Below are positions 36,843 through 45,076 of a stretch of DNA of 64,000 nucleotides, in pieces. A program made the position numbers and the translations under genes. The stretch is from NCBI GenBank assembly GCA_021772675.1, contig JAJFLO010000169.1:1-64000 (forward strand), written 5' to 3'. This DNA is from Verrucomicrobiota bacterium (lineage in GTDB: Bacteria; Verrucomicrobiota; Lentisphaeria; JABSQK01; JAJFLO01). Within the stretch, counting starts at the first letter, position 1. Each line of letters opens with the position of its first letter. Under the pieces are notes generated by a model. The model was not told the DNA's origin. It saw only the letters and a program-made list of their open reading frames with translations, and made no database searches.

Positions 36843-36986
36843 GGTTTAGTCCCATTCGTTATTTTAATAAATACCGCAGTTTGTCTTAAAGATAGAATTG
36901 TAATTGATTTTTATTTAATAAATCACTACCTTAATCATCAACGGAATGTTTTCTACTGAATTGACCATAAAAATAATGAATTATTG

Positions 36987-37763
36987 ATGTTGGAATTATT
37001 GCTTAAAAAACCATTTTTGCATCGTTTTAAGCTGATAGAATTTGTTGTTGGAATAACAATAGTTATCACAGCATTCAGTCTTGTTATTCCCCTGTTGTAC
37101 AATGGAATACAAGAGGCAAAACAAGCCAAGTGTTCATCCAATTTAAAATCTATTCGGACTTGGATGCTTGTTTATTGTGAGTCAACAGGTGGGGATCTCC
37201 CTGCTTATGAGGATGGCTGGGTTCAACAAGTTGGATCCATGGCAATATCTGTAAATCAAAAAAACAAACCAAAAGAAGAGTTTTCCTGCCCCAGCCAATC
37301 ATTTAAATCTCTTAAAAAGGATATTAGTCCCGGTGATTATTGGCGAGGGACACATTACGGCATTAACCAGCATATCGCATCAAAATTAAAGGATAAATAT
37401 AACGAATATTACCCAGAATGGTCTCAAGCAAATGTATTTAAGGTGGCTGATCCTGGCATTAAAGTATTGTTTGCTGATGCTTCTGGCAGCAATTATTTTG
37501 GGTTAGACGACCTTGATCCAACTATTGCTGGTATAAGTAAAGAAGGTAGTACATATGCTGAAGCATTGCCTCCAAACCCTGCTATACCATTGCCCTACTT
37601 GCGTCATCAAAATGGAACCGGGAACTTTATTTTCATCGATGGTCATGTGGAATTGAAAAAAAGTTTTCCAAGTTTTATGTATGGTCCTGGAACAAGTGGT
37701 TATTATTTCTGGAATGGTGAACATCAATTCAATAAACCTGAAATAAAGACCGAGAGTCACTAA
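36987..37763 (+). CDS. DUF1559-like secreted pseudopilin
   Basis: A roughly 258-residue protein starting at the ATG at 36987. The N-terminal HRFKLIEFVVGITIVITAFSL is a degenerate prepilin signal: the usual FTLIELLVVI motif is kept as FKLIEFVVGI, with the +5 glutamate. NLKSIRTWMLVYCESTGGDLPAY and the late RHQNGTGNFIFIDGHVE (the H-x-DG type end motif) are the DUF1559/type II pseudopilin-like pattern abundant in Planctomycetes and Lentisphaerae. It may be processed and exported by a type II-like system, although the glycine normally before the cleavage point is not evident. It stands alone. A family A repeat follows its stop. Confidence 0.75.
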   Translation: MLELLLKKPFLHRFKLIEFVVGITIVITAFSLVIPLLYNGIQEAKQAKCSSNLKSIRTWMLVYCESTGGDLPAYEDGWVQQVGSMAISVNQKNKPKEEFSCPSQSFKSLKKDISPGDYWRGTHYGINQHIASKLKDKYNEYYPEWSQANVFKVADPGIKVLFADASGSNYFGLDDLDPTIAGISKEGSTYAEALPPNPAIPLPYLRHQNGTGNFIFIDGHVELKKSFPSFMYGPGTSGYYFWNGEHQFNKPEIKTESH

Positions 37764-38224
37764 CTCAAATTTCTTTTGCACTAGCCTGATTAATTCATCC
37801 GGCTTCTACTGCGTGCGCATATCTCATTTCATATAAGCGAATTATGAAGAACCCAAAGACTTGAAATAGTTCACTATTCCTTCACTTTCGGAACCTACAT
37901 AACTCATTGATCTAAAGCAAGCTAAGCACTCTCATAACGAAGCCGCATGAATTAATCAGGCTAAAGGCCGGAATACAATTATATTATTTCAACTTATCAG
38001 TTGTTTGCGACCTCATTTTTTCAGGAAAAATTTCACCTGCATATACTCAGCGGTAAATTGGCGGGTTAAATTTATTTTTGTTAGTCACGGATATTGTTAG
38101 CAGGGTTTACCTATTCATCGGTGAGGGAGATTGGCCAGTAAACTATAGTGAAAAAATTATTCGATTTTGAACCTACTGTCTAAAAAAAATAATTGATGAA
38201 TCTGAGATTTTGGAGTGTAGCCGT
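37764..38224. other. 461-bp gap with a family A repeat
   Basis: Lies between the pseudopilin gene and a convergent membrane-protein gene. It contains the family A copy at 37782-37964. The remaining 260 bp show no open frame, tRNA-like fold or clear terminator. Confidence 0.5.
37782..37964 (+). repeat. Family A palindromic element, full copy
   Basis: Left AGCCTGATTAATTCATCCGG, right GCATGAATTAATCAGGCTA, centre AAATAGTTCACTATT. It is the closest relative of the truncated copy at 3801. Confidence 0.9.
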
Positions 38225-39052
38225 TTACTGTTTGCTGTTAGATATATTATTACTTTCGGCAACAACTTCAAACATATTGGGAAATTCTGCTGCGTATTGA
38301 TCTACATTTTTAGAATTGATCAGTAAAAATCGTTTTTTGAATATTTCATTGTTGTCGTCAGGAAGTTTCTCTTTAAAGTTAGGTTTATATCGATTGTTGT
38401 AAGTAATAACTTCAGAAATTAAGCCTTTTTTCAGATATGGTTTCAATTTAAATAAGCTTTCTGGAAACATAACAATAAACTTGGGCCTTTCCTTGGGCTT
38501 CATTTTGAAAAACTTAACTTTTTCAAAATTATCAGGCAAGCCGATTAGGGATAGTATTACATCAGTCTCTGGATGAAGTCTTAACATTAACTCAACACTA
38601 TTGGGATTGAATTCAATGTCACTGGAATTGCCTTGGTCATTGCCAAGAATACTTGACAATGGAGGTCGAGGGGATTCCTTCGAAAGGCTTTTATATTTTC
38701 CATCAAATCCCGAATTTACTGCTGCCATTATGCCTTCATGTGTGGAAATTGTCGATGCCGCCTCAGGTTTCGAAATAAGGAGGATGTGTGATGCAGGATA
38801 GTTTTTTACTATGTAGCTACAGGTAGATTCAATGGCGACGCGTAAAAACTGCTGATCTTTTGAGGCGATCTCCTGTCTCACTTTTCCAGGTGTATTAATT
38901 ACAATTATAACTTGAATGAAGGCTAAAAGCATTGTTATTAATGCCATCAATGCTGCCAATGGTCTTCCCCAAGTAACCCCGCCATTTTTAAACTTTTGAT
39001 TTCCCCAAAGCATACAGCCAGTTGTTAAGATCATTAAAATATATATAAGCAA
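38225..39052 (-). CDS. Unknown membrane-anchored protein
   Basis: Not recognised. The 275-residue product starts with two hydrophobic helices (LIYILMILTTGCMLWG and LAALMALITMLLAFIQVIIVI). A soluble domain follows with alternating strands and helices (SHILLISKPEAA, ETDVILSLIGLP, PKFIVMFPESL, KKRFLLINSKNVDQYAAEFP). The pattern suggests a Rossmann-like or periplasmic-binding-like fold outside the membrane, but no motif is decisive. It is followed upstream by another small membrane protein gene 29 bp away on the same strand, and the two probably act together. Confidence 0.6.
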   Translation of the reverse strand: MLIYILMILTTGCMLWGNQKFKNGGVTWGRPLAALMALITMLLAFIQVIIVINTPGKVRQEIASKDQQFLRVAIESTCSYIVKNYPASHILLISKPEAASTISTHEGIMAAVNSGFDGKYKSLSKESPRPPLSSILGNDQGNSSDIEFNPNSVELMLRLHPETDVILSLIGLPDNFEKVKFFKMKPKERPKFIVMFPESLFKLKPYLKKGLISEVITYNNRYKPNFKEKLPDDNNEIFKKRFLLINSKNVDQYAAEFPNMFEVVAESNNISNSKQ

Positions 39053-39081
39053 TGTTCACCCCATTGTTATTTTAGTTTAAT

Positions 39082-39369
39082 TTACTTTTTTGCACTCTTT
39101 GCGACAAAGGTACAGACACCCAGACTGCCAAATATTTTGACAAGAATCCACATTGTATCATTAGATGAAAATGGTTTTTCCTTTGCCTCATCACCACTGG
39201 TTGCCAAGAAATTAAGAAAGCCATCCACAACTAAATCCACACCAAACCAAAAAACAACACCTAAGAGAAGTGCCGATCCGAGGATAAGTAAATTATTATT
39301 GGACCATTCACTTAGTTTTTTGATGGGAGAACGTTCGTACGCAGGGCCAATTTTTCTTCTTTTAAGCAT
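39082..39369 (-). CDS. Unknown small membrane protein
   Basis: Not recognised. The 95-residue product has a basic N-terminus (MLKRRKIGPAYERSPIKKL) and two hydrophobic helices (LLILGSALLLGVVFWFGVDLVV and MWILVKIFGSLGVCTFVA). The intervening hydrophilic loop contains GDEAKEKPFSSND. It is encoded between birA and the 275-residue membrane protein, all on one strand with small gaps. A membrane-complex subunit is the most that can be said. Confidence 0.6.
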   Translation of the reverse strand: MLKRRKIGPAYERSPIKKLSEWSNNNLLILGSALLLGVVFWFGVDLVVDGFLNFLATSGDEAKEKPFSSNDTMWILVKIFGSLGVCTFVAKSAKK

Positions 39370-39396
39370 AATTTTCTAATCCCAATATATTATACC

Positions 39397-40152
39397 TTAG
39401 TCATCAAGGGCAAGTGATACATCACCTGCAAGAAATTTTGATTTTTTACCGGAAGTTAATTGTATCAAGATACCTCCATCATAAGCTAAATCAACAACGG
39501 TACCTGCAACTTTTTCATTACTATTCGTAAATATATTCACTTTTTTCCCAATTATAGGACTTGCAGATTTCCACAATTTATAGACTCGATCAGCTCCACT
39601 ACTTTCAATTTCGTGAAATATTTCATCCAATTGATCGATCACCTGTTGTAGAAAATGATTAACACTTATTTCTTTTTTTAAAATACCCCCCAGAGATATT
39701 GCAGGTTTATCTATTTGATTCAAATCATTTTGCTGCATATTCAGATTGACTCCAACTCCTATAATGATTGCTTGAGTTCCAGTTTGTAAACTGTGACATT
39801 CGCTCAGGATACCTGCCATCTTAAACTGGTTTACATAAATATCGTTTGGCCACTTAATCCAGACATCGCTAATATCAAAATCTATAATTGAAGAATAAAC
39901 TGCTAAGGATACTGCTTGTGAAATAAACATGATAAGTTGGCTTGTTGGATGAACGTGAATAATAATGGACGCATAAAGGTTATTTCCTTTGGGAGAATGC
40001 CAGCATCTTCCATTTCTGCCACGTCCTGCAGTTTGGCTTTCAGCAACTACAACCGTACCGGACGGCAAAGACTGAATATTGCGAACACAATACAAATTTG
40101 TAGAGTCTATCGTTTTGAGTGAAATTAAGTTATGGCCTAGCCGCGAGTCCAA
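39397..40152 (-). CDS. birA: Biotin-acetyl-CoA-carboxylase ligase
   Basis: BirA attaches biotin to the carrier protein of acetyl-CoA carboxylase. The 251-residue form lacks the N-terminal DNA-binding domain, so it is a ligase without the bio-operon repressor role. VVVAESQTAGRGRNGRCWHS (with the biotinyl-AMP GRGRNG loop) and VWIKWPNDIYVNQFKMAGIL (active-site lysine in KWPND) are intact. A C-terminal SH3-like domain follows. It lies 11 bp after the Pta-N-like gene, in one operon with it and the DUF721 gene. Confidence 0.93.
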   Translation of the reverse strand: MDSRLGHNLISLKTIDSTNLYCVRNIQSLPSGTVVVAESQTAGRGRNGRCWHSPKGNNLYASIIIHVHPTSQLIMFISQAVSLAVYSSIIDFDISDVWIKWPNDIYVNQFKMAGILSECHSLQTGTQAIIIGVGVNLNMQQNDLNQIDKPAISLGGILKKEISVNHFLQQVIDQLDEIFHEIESSGADRVYKLWKSASPIIGKKVNIFTNSNEKVAGTVVDLAYDGGILIQLTSGKKSKFLAGDVSLALDD

Positions 40153-40163
40153 AGATTTGACCT

Positions 40164-41261
40164 TTAACAGTTTTCCAGGATATAATCAAAATCGACATGT
40201 TTATCAAATAGGTGTTGTGATAGTTTTATTTTTTCAGAATCTGTGACCTTAATTTTCACCTTTAAGTCATGCACAATTGATGCGGTAGAGAAGGTATCAT
40301 ACTTCGTGAAAATTACTGGGATTTTGCTTTTTTTCAACACCCTGCTGACGACCTTTCCAGGTTTTACGTTTCCCGTAACGACGATACCCGAAACTTGATT
40401 AACTGTGCTGGTTTCTGAAAGATTCCAGCTTAATGCTGCGAGAATGAGATCTTCTCTGTCTCCTGGGGTTATCACCAAAGTTTGCCGTTTGATATGCTTT
40501 AGTATATTTGACACTGACATTGCTCCGACAATGATATTTTCAACAGGATTGCGACTATAATTCTTGCCTGTTATGTAGGTACCGTTGAGCACCTCTCTAA
40601 TTTGTTCCAAGTTAGGATTTTTCAATTGATCCTGAAATGGGATTACACCCAAAAGCTTAATTCCCTTATTATCCAAACTTTTCTCAACGAAATATCTAAT
40701 TTTGTCATATTTTTCGACAAATACTTTATTTACGATGACCCCTAACAATTCAACATTTAGTGAATCAAACAAACATTTATTCAAAATCAGAGAATCAATT
40801 GCTTTACCAATGCCTCCGTCAGTAACAATGATAACCTTACTTTGCAGAGATTTTGCTACCAGAGCATTCGATATATCAAATACCGATCCAACGCCAGCAT
40901 GTCCGGTGCCTTCAATTAAAACGAAATCTCGGTCGTTTTGAACAACTTCATAAGACTCAAATATTTGTTTCAACAGATTTTCATGCCGTTCGTTATCAAT
41001 ATATTCCTGTGTAAAACCCAATGGTACAGCTATAGGGTTCATGTGTTTTAATGGGCATTTTGTGTTATATATTCTTTGAATTAAGTAAGAGTCTTCATCA
41101 ATTTTTATATCACCAACTCTCAAATAGCGTTGGCCTACTGGTTTTATAAAACCTGAATTTAATCCGGTTTTGATTAGCTTATCATATAGACCAAGACAGG
41201 TTGTTGTTTTACCAACATTTTGGCCCGTTGCAGCAACAAAAATATTTTTGGTTTTTTTCAT
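40164..41261 (-). CDS. Phosphotransacetylase N-terminal-domain-like protein (AAA_26 plus DRTGG)
   Basis: A 365-residue protein. The N-terminal part is a BioD/cobyrinate-type P-loop domain (ATGQNVGKTTTCLGL, 11-24, with FVLIEGTGHAGVGSVFD further on). The C-terminal part contains a DRTGG-like regulatory domain. This matches the N-terminal half of long phosphate acetyltransferases and stand-alone proteins of the same layout; the acetyltransferase domain itself is absent. The role is unclear: it may be a regulatory ATPase or a dethiobiotin-synthetase relative. The neighbouring birA gives a loose biotin connection, which is inference. Confidence 0.75.
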   Translation of the reverse strand: MKKTKNIFVAATGQNVGKTTTCLGLYDKLIKTGLNSGFIKPVGQRYLRVGDIKIDEDSYLIQRIYNTKCPLKHMNPIAVPLGFTQEYIDNERHENLLKQIFESYEVVQNDRDFVLIEGTGHAGVGSVFDISNALVAKSLQSKVIIVTDGGIGKAIDSLILNKCLFDSLNVELLGVIVNKVFVEKYDKIRYFVEKSLDNKGIKLLGVIPFQDQLKNPNLEQIREVLNGTYITGKNYSRNPVENIIVGAMSVSNILKHIKRQTLVITPGDREDLILAALSWNLSETSTVNQVSGIVVTGNVKPGKVVSRVLKKSKIPVIFTKYDTFSTASIVHDLKVKIKVTDSEKIKLSQHLFDKHVDFDYILENC

Positions 41262-41270
41262 ATTATTTTA

Positions 41271-41681
41271 TTAATGTCGATTAAATGTTCTTGTTTTCCC
41301 TCCGGGTATAAATCGGATGCTTACAATTCTGTGATTTGTTGCTCTTTGAATTAATTTCTGAATCTCTGACTTAAAATTACGTTCCAAATTAAAGCGCCAT
41401 GCAGCATCGTAAACCTCAATATATAAAATTTTATGATAAATTTTTCGAGGAGACGAAACGTGATTAATTTCGGGGCTTACTAATTTTGGCCATTCATCTA
41501 ATATTTTCCTTAGAAGAGCTCGATCGTCTTTATCTAAATCTCCAAGTACATCGTCGAGAACCGTTGCTAGTTTTTTTTCTCTTATCTGGTATGATTCTAT
41601 TTCCAATGAACCCATTTCCTGACCATACCAGTCTCGAAAAGCTTGTTCATAGGAATATCTATATCTTGTGTTTTTTCTCAT
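41271..41681 (-). CDS. DUF721 (DciA-like) protein
   Basis: A 136-residue protein with a basic, tyrosine-rich N-terminal extension. The DUF721 core starts near residue 35: LRKILDEWPKLVSPEINHVSSPRKIYHKILYIEVYDAAWRFNLE, then IVSIRFIPGG. DciA, a member of this family, loads the replicative helicase; smaller DUF721 proteins of unknown role are also common. The core is shorter than classic DciA, so function is uncertain. First gene of the operon that continues into the Pta-N-like protein and birA. Confidence 0.7.
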   Translation of the reverse strand: MRKNTRYRYSYEQAFRDWYGQEMGSLEIESYQIREKKLATVLDDVLGDLDKDDRALLRKILDEWPKLVSPEINHVSSPRKIYHKILYIEVYDAAWRFNLERNFKSEIQKLIQRATNHRIVSIRFIPGGKTRTFNRH

Positions 41682-41867
41682 GATTCATTTTTTTATTGGA
41701 TCGTTTAGGGTTATTCTAAACAAAATTATTCATCAGGCTCATTTTTCAAGAATCTAAAGACAACAAACCTCTTTTAATTTGGTATACACATTAATGAAAC
41801 TTAGTCATTTTAACACATTCGTAGGACTAAACCTGAAACCTCGATTATTCCGTTTTATAAATTTATT

Positions 41868-42557
41868 ATGAAAGATGGAACTCTTTCTTACAATTTGAAT
41901 TCTATTAAAAAGAAAATCAGGAAATATGCTGTTGAATGCAGAAGAGATCCTGATGAAATCCAACTTGTTGCAGTCAGTAAAAATCATACCGTTGAAGCTA
42001 TAAATCAAGCAATGGAGTCGGGACAATATTCGTTTGGAGAGAATCGGGTACAGGAGTTGCTTGAAAAAGCGGGGAAGATTTCTCAAAACATCGAGTGGCA
42101 CATGATCGGGCATTTACAAACCAATAAAGTAAAGGTCGCCGTCAAACATTGTAAATTAATTCATTCTGTTGATTCTTTGAAATTACTCAGAAAAATTAAT
42201 GAAACAGCACACTCCCTGAATAAAGTTCAATCCATATTAATTCAAACAAACATATCCGGGGAATCAACAAAATATGGCTTTACACAAGATGAACTGATTG
42301 ACAATATCCCTGAAATTTTAAATTTGCCCCACATAAACTGGATTGGTTTAATGACGATGGCACCACACTCGGCTTCAATAAATGATATTCGCCATGTTTT
42401 TCGTTCGTTGCGGCTACTTCGCGACAAAATTTCGGATAGCTATTATATACCGCTTCCAGAATTATCTATGGGAATGACAAATGATTTTAAGATTGCAATT
42501 GAGGAAGGGTCGACAATTGTAAGAATTGGTTCCGCAATATTTGGAATTCGTGGTTAA
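41868..42557 (+). CDS. yggS: Pyridoxal-phosphate homeostasis protein (YggS family)
   Basis: A 229-residue alanine-racemase-like TIM-barrel protein that binds PLP and buffers its level. LVAVSKNHTVEAINQAME carries the cofactor lysine. YSFGENRVQELLEKA, IEWHMIGHLQTNKVK and LSMGMTNDFKIAIEEGSTIVRIGSAIFG are the full set of conserved blocks. No operon partner is obvious; a MITE-like repeat begins directly after the stop. Confidence 0.93.
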   Translation: MKDGTLSYNLNSIKKKIRKYAVECRRDPDEIQLVAVSKNHTVEAINQAMESGQYSFGENRVQELLEKAGKISQNIEWHMIGHLQTNKVKVAVKHCKLIHSVDSLKLLRKINETAHSLNKVQSILIQTNISGESTKYGFTQDELIDNIPEILNLPHINWIGLMTMAPHSASINDIRHVFRSLRLLRDKISDSYYIPLPELSMGMTNDFKIAIEEGSTIVRIGSAIFGIRG

Positions 42558-42558
42558 A

Positions 42559-42729
42559 TTCAACCTGGATCTGTAAGATAGTGTTAGGTCAAGTGTGTAA
42601 TGCTTTGGTGCAGAAAATGTTGAGGAAGAACACAGGCATACCTATAGGTATATCGAGTGTTTATGCAATTTTTTTATGCCCAAATGTTTACATCGATTCC
42701 ATAACACTATCTTACGGATTCAGGTTGAA
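42559..42729 (+). repeat. Family C inverted-repeat element
   Basis: 171 bp bounded by a 28-bp inverted repeat with few mismatches: left TTCAACCTGGATCTGTAAGA with TAGTGTTA inward, right TAACACTATCTTACGGATTC with AGGTTGAA. It is unrelated to families A and B and has no coding capacity. Only one copy is in this window. Confidence 0.85.
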
Positions 42730-42851
42730 GATAATGATCCCTTAACTGATACTCTCCAAAAAAATAATATCGAAAGTTCGTTTGAGTGCTTATTAAAGTA
42801 TTATTAGATTCTGCTTAAATTTATTAAAATTAATAATTACAAGGTTAATTT

Positions 42852-43511
42852 ATGTCTCAATTTTTAGAACTGCTCCTCAAAGGAGGCCCTATTACCTGGA
42901 TTATATTCGGACTCGGATTGGTCTCTCTCGTGATGATTATCGAACGTGCATTGTATTTTCATAGGGTACAAATCAATGTTCCTGAATTTATGAAAGGGGT
43001 AATTAATGTATTAAAACGGAATAACATCATTGAAGCAATCTCGATTTGTGATGATACACCAGGACCGGTTGCACAGATTCTCAAAGCCGCGATTTTACGG
43101 AGCAATAAAGGAAAGAAAGGCATGAGACAGGCTGTTGAGGAGGCTGGTCTTGCGGAGATCCCCCGGTTGGAAAAAAGTCTTCGTGCCTTAGCTGGCATCG
43201 CCTATGTGGCTCCGTTGCTTGGTCTTTTGGGTACCGTGATTGGAATGATTACATTGTTCCAAAGTATGGAACAATCTGGCAGTTTCGTTGACACAAAAAC
43301 ATTGGCTGCAGGAATTTGGCAGGCATTGTTAAGTACAGCGGCAGGACTCACTGTTGCGATACCATGCCACGGGTTTTACAATTTTTTTGTAAGCCGAATC
43401 GATCATTTTATATTGGAAATGGAAAAAGCATCCTCAGAATTAACGTATTTTCTAAATGAAAACCAACCTCAACTTGAATCCGCTGACAACGATGCAGTCA
43501 AAACTCAGTAA
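42852..43511 (+). CDS. MotA/TolQ/ExbB-type proton channel protein
   Basis: A 219-residue three-helix channel protein without a long signal region: first helix ITWIIFGLGLVSLVMIIERALYF (14-36), a loop with EAISICDDTPGPVAQILKAAI, then LAGIAYVAPLLGLLGTVIGMITLFQS and LAAGIWQALLSTAAGLTVAIPCHGFYNFFV. It would form the motor with the ExbD encoded by the overlapping next gene. AAGGTTAA precedes the ATG. It is a paralogue of the protein at 13910, and here the partner gene is intact. Confidence 0.93.
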   Translation: MSQFLELLLKGGPITWIIFGLGLVSLVMIIERALYFHRVQINVPEFMKGVINVLKRNNIIEAISICDDTPGPVAQILKAAILRSNKGKKGMRQAVEEAGLAEIPRLEKSLRALAGIAYVAPLLGLLGTVIGMITLFQSMEQSGSFVDTKTLAAGIWQALLSTAAGLTVAIPCHGFYNFFVSRIDHFILEMEKASSELTYFLNENQPQLESADNDAVKTQ

Positions 43512-43977
43512 ATTCAGGCGCGAGACGTCTTTATTCAAAACAAATTTGCAGGTTGTAACAGGTGCTAATTTAGCACTTACACCTTTGGTTGATGTTATTT
43601 TCCTGTTGTTAATATTTTTCATGATGAGCAGTTCGCTGGTTTTTCAACCGGGTATTACGGTAAACCTGCCTGAAACCAGGCAAGAATTTAAAAGTGTTGC
43701 CGATAAATTAATTATATCGCTGACTAAACAAAATTTGTTATTTTTCAATGATCAAAGATTAGAAGACTGGCATCATTTAGAACAGCGATTGGCAAACGTC
43801 GCTTACAACTTGAATTCAAACCAGCGACGGGGTTCAGAAGTTGATGTTAGTCGATCCCCTATTATTATTCTAAAAGCTGACAAAGATGTTCCCTACAATG
43901 ATATCGTCAAAATCATGTCCATAACACGACGTTACGGATTGAATGTATTTCTGGTGACTAAAACCGAAAAAATATAG
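43492..43977 (+). CDS. ExbD/TolR-type transport protein
   Basis: The start is placed at the ATG at 43492; a frame opening at 43456 has no better signal. The product of about 161 residues has an N-terminal cytoplasmic tail, one membrane helix with the essential aspartate (LALTPLVDVIFLLLIFFMMSSS), and a periplasmic domain. That domain includes FQPGITVNLPETR, IIILKADKDVPYNDIVKIM and RRYGLNVFLVT. It overlaps exbB by 20 bp. All conserved blocks are present, unlike the exbD relic at 14670, for which it might substitute. Confidence 0.92.
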   Translation: MQSKLSKFRRETSLFKTNLQVVTGANLALTPLVDVIFLLLIFFMMSSSLVFQPGITVNLPETRQEFKSVADKLIISLTKQNLLFFNDQRLEDWHHLEQRLANVAYNLNSNQRRGSEVDVSRSPIIILKADKDVPYNDIVKIMSITRRYGLNVFLVTKTEKI

Positions 43978-43986
43978 AAGTGATTT

Positions 43987-44838
43987 ATGACAGCCATCGA
44001 AAATCCAAATCAGGAAATAATAAATATTGATTACATCATCGCCGTCGGAATTTCTGTGATGATATTGGTAATATTTATCTCATTATTCAATATTGATTTT
44101 GGTGTTAAGTCAGTAAATGGTGCCATAAATAATCCTCTGTCAGAAATAACAATGCTTCCAATAGAAAAAAACCCACGATACAACTGGCAGAAAAGTTTAA
44201 TTACCACCATCGAACTGTTGGATCCCACTATAATGTCTCTCCCGAGCACAGATTTTGGATTTAGCCAAGTAAGAAATTTCGAATTTGCAAAAAAAGTAGA
44301 ATCAGTTTCACCTGTAGAATTTAAAATTAATTTAACAACCGGTAATACGGATATGGCAGTGTACATCGATAAATCACCGAAACAGCTGCATTCAGTTTTA
44401 TCGAGTAGCTATTCTCAGCAATCAATCGGTATTGACGTCGTAGAAAAAGAAATGCCAAAGATCGAGAGTCAAATTTATTGGACCAATAGAGATGGCAGTA
44501 TTATTTCTTCATTGACCCAATCGTTCCCCGAGGTCAAGAAAATACTCAACGAAACAAGTAAAATTAGTGGTCCTACAGTAATACTTGTTGCCCATGAAAA
44601 AACAATAATAAGAACACAGATATTAAAATCCTGTGGTAATTTTAAGTTTGATCAGATAGCATTACGCCACATCAATAGCAATAAGATCAAATTTCAATCT
44701 CAAGGTAATCCTAATAACATTCAATTGAAGTCAATGGAACAGTTGCGATTGTCTGCACACTGGCGCTTTCTGCCTGAAGCGGATTTCTCAGAAACAATAA
44801 AATTGGAAGAATCGATTAATGTTCAAGATTGGTATTGA
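43987..44838 (+). CDS. Unknown single-helix protein in the TonB position
   Basis: Not recognised by family. The 283-residue product has one N-terminal hydrophobic helix (YIIAVGISVMILVIFISLF, about 17-35) and a long outer domain without the proline-rich spacer of classic TonB. It lies nine bases after exbD and its end overlaps the next gene. A protein placed after ExbB and ExbD, with one anchor and a periplasmic domain, could be the energy-transducing arm (TonB or TolA analogue). That is inference from position and topology only. The C-terminus (QLRLSAHWRFLPEADFSETI) shows no TonB YP motif. Confidence 0.5.
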   Translation: MTAIENPNQEIINIDYIIAVGISVMILVIFISLFNIDFGVKSVNGAINNPLSEITMLPIEKNPRYNWQKSLITTIELLDPTIMSLPSTDFGFSQVRNFEFAKKVESVSPVEFKINLTTGNTDMAVYIDKSPKQLHSVLSSSYSQQSIGIDVVEKEMPKIESQIYWTNRDGSIISSLTQSFPEVKKILNETSKISGPTVILVAHEKTIIRTQILKSCGNFKFDQIALRHINSNKIKFQSQGNPNNIQLKSMEQLRLSAHWRFLPEADFSETIKLEESINVQDWY

Positions 44839-45076
44839 TTATTTTTTTATAATCACAAATGCATTTGTTGTTGGAGCGTTTATTGTCTTTTGGTTGCGAC
44901 AGCTATGGCGGGAGTCTGCTTATGAATGGAACATTTCACAGGAGCAACTATGTAATTGTAAGAATTGTCATCTGACCTTTATTTCAAAACGAATCGAAAC
45001 AATTGTTGAATGTCCATCTTGCAATGAAGAATTTCGGATTAGACTAAAAAAATCACATAAAAGGATTCGATATTAA
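44819..45076 (+). CDS. Small membrane-anchored zinc-ribbon protein
   Basis: An 85-residue protein with one hydrophobic helix (FFIITNAFVVGAFIVFWLRQLW) followed by a cytoplasmic two-knuckle zinc ribbon: LCNCKNCHLTF and VECPSCNEEFRI. It overlaps the TonB-position gene by 20 bp, and guaA begins directly after its stop, so expression is coupled. The ribbon suggests nucleic-acid or protein contact near the membrane; the role is unknown. Confidence 0.7.
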   Translation: MFKIGIDYFFIITNAFVVGAFIVFWLRQLWRESAYEWNISQEQLCNCKNCHLTFISKRIETIVECPSCNEEFRIRLKKSHKRIRY

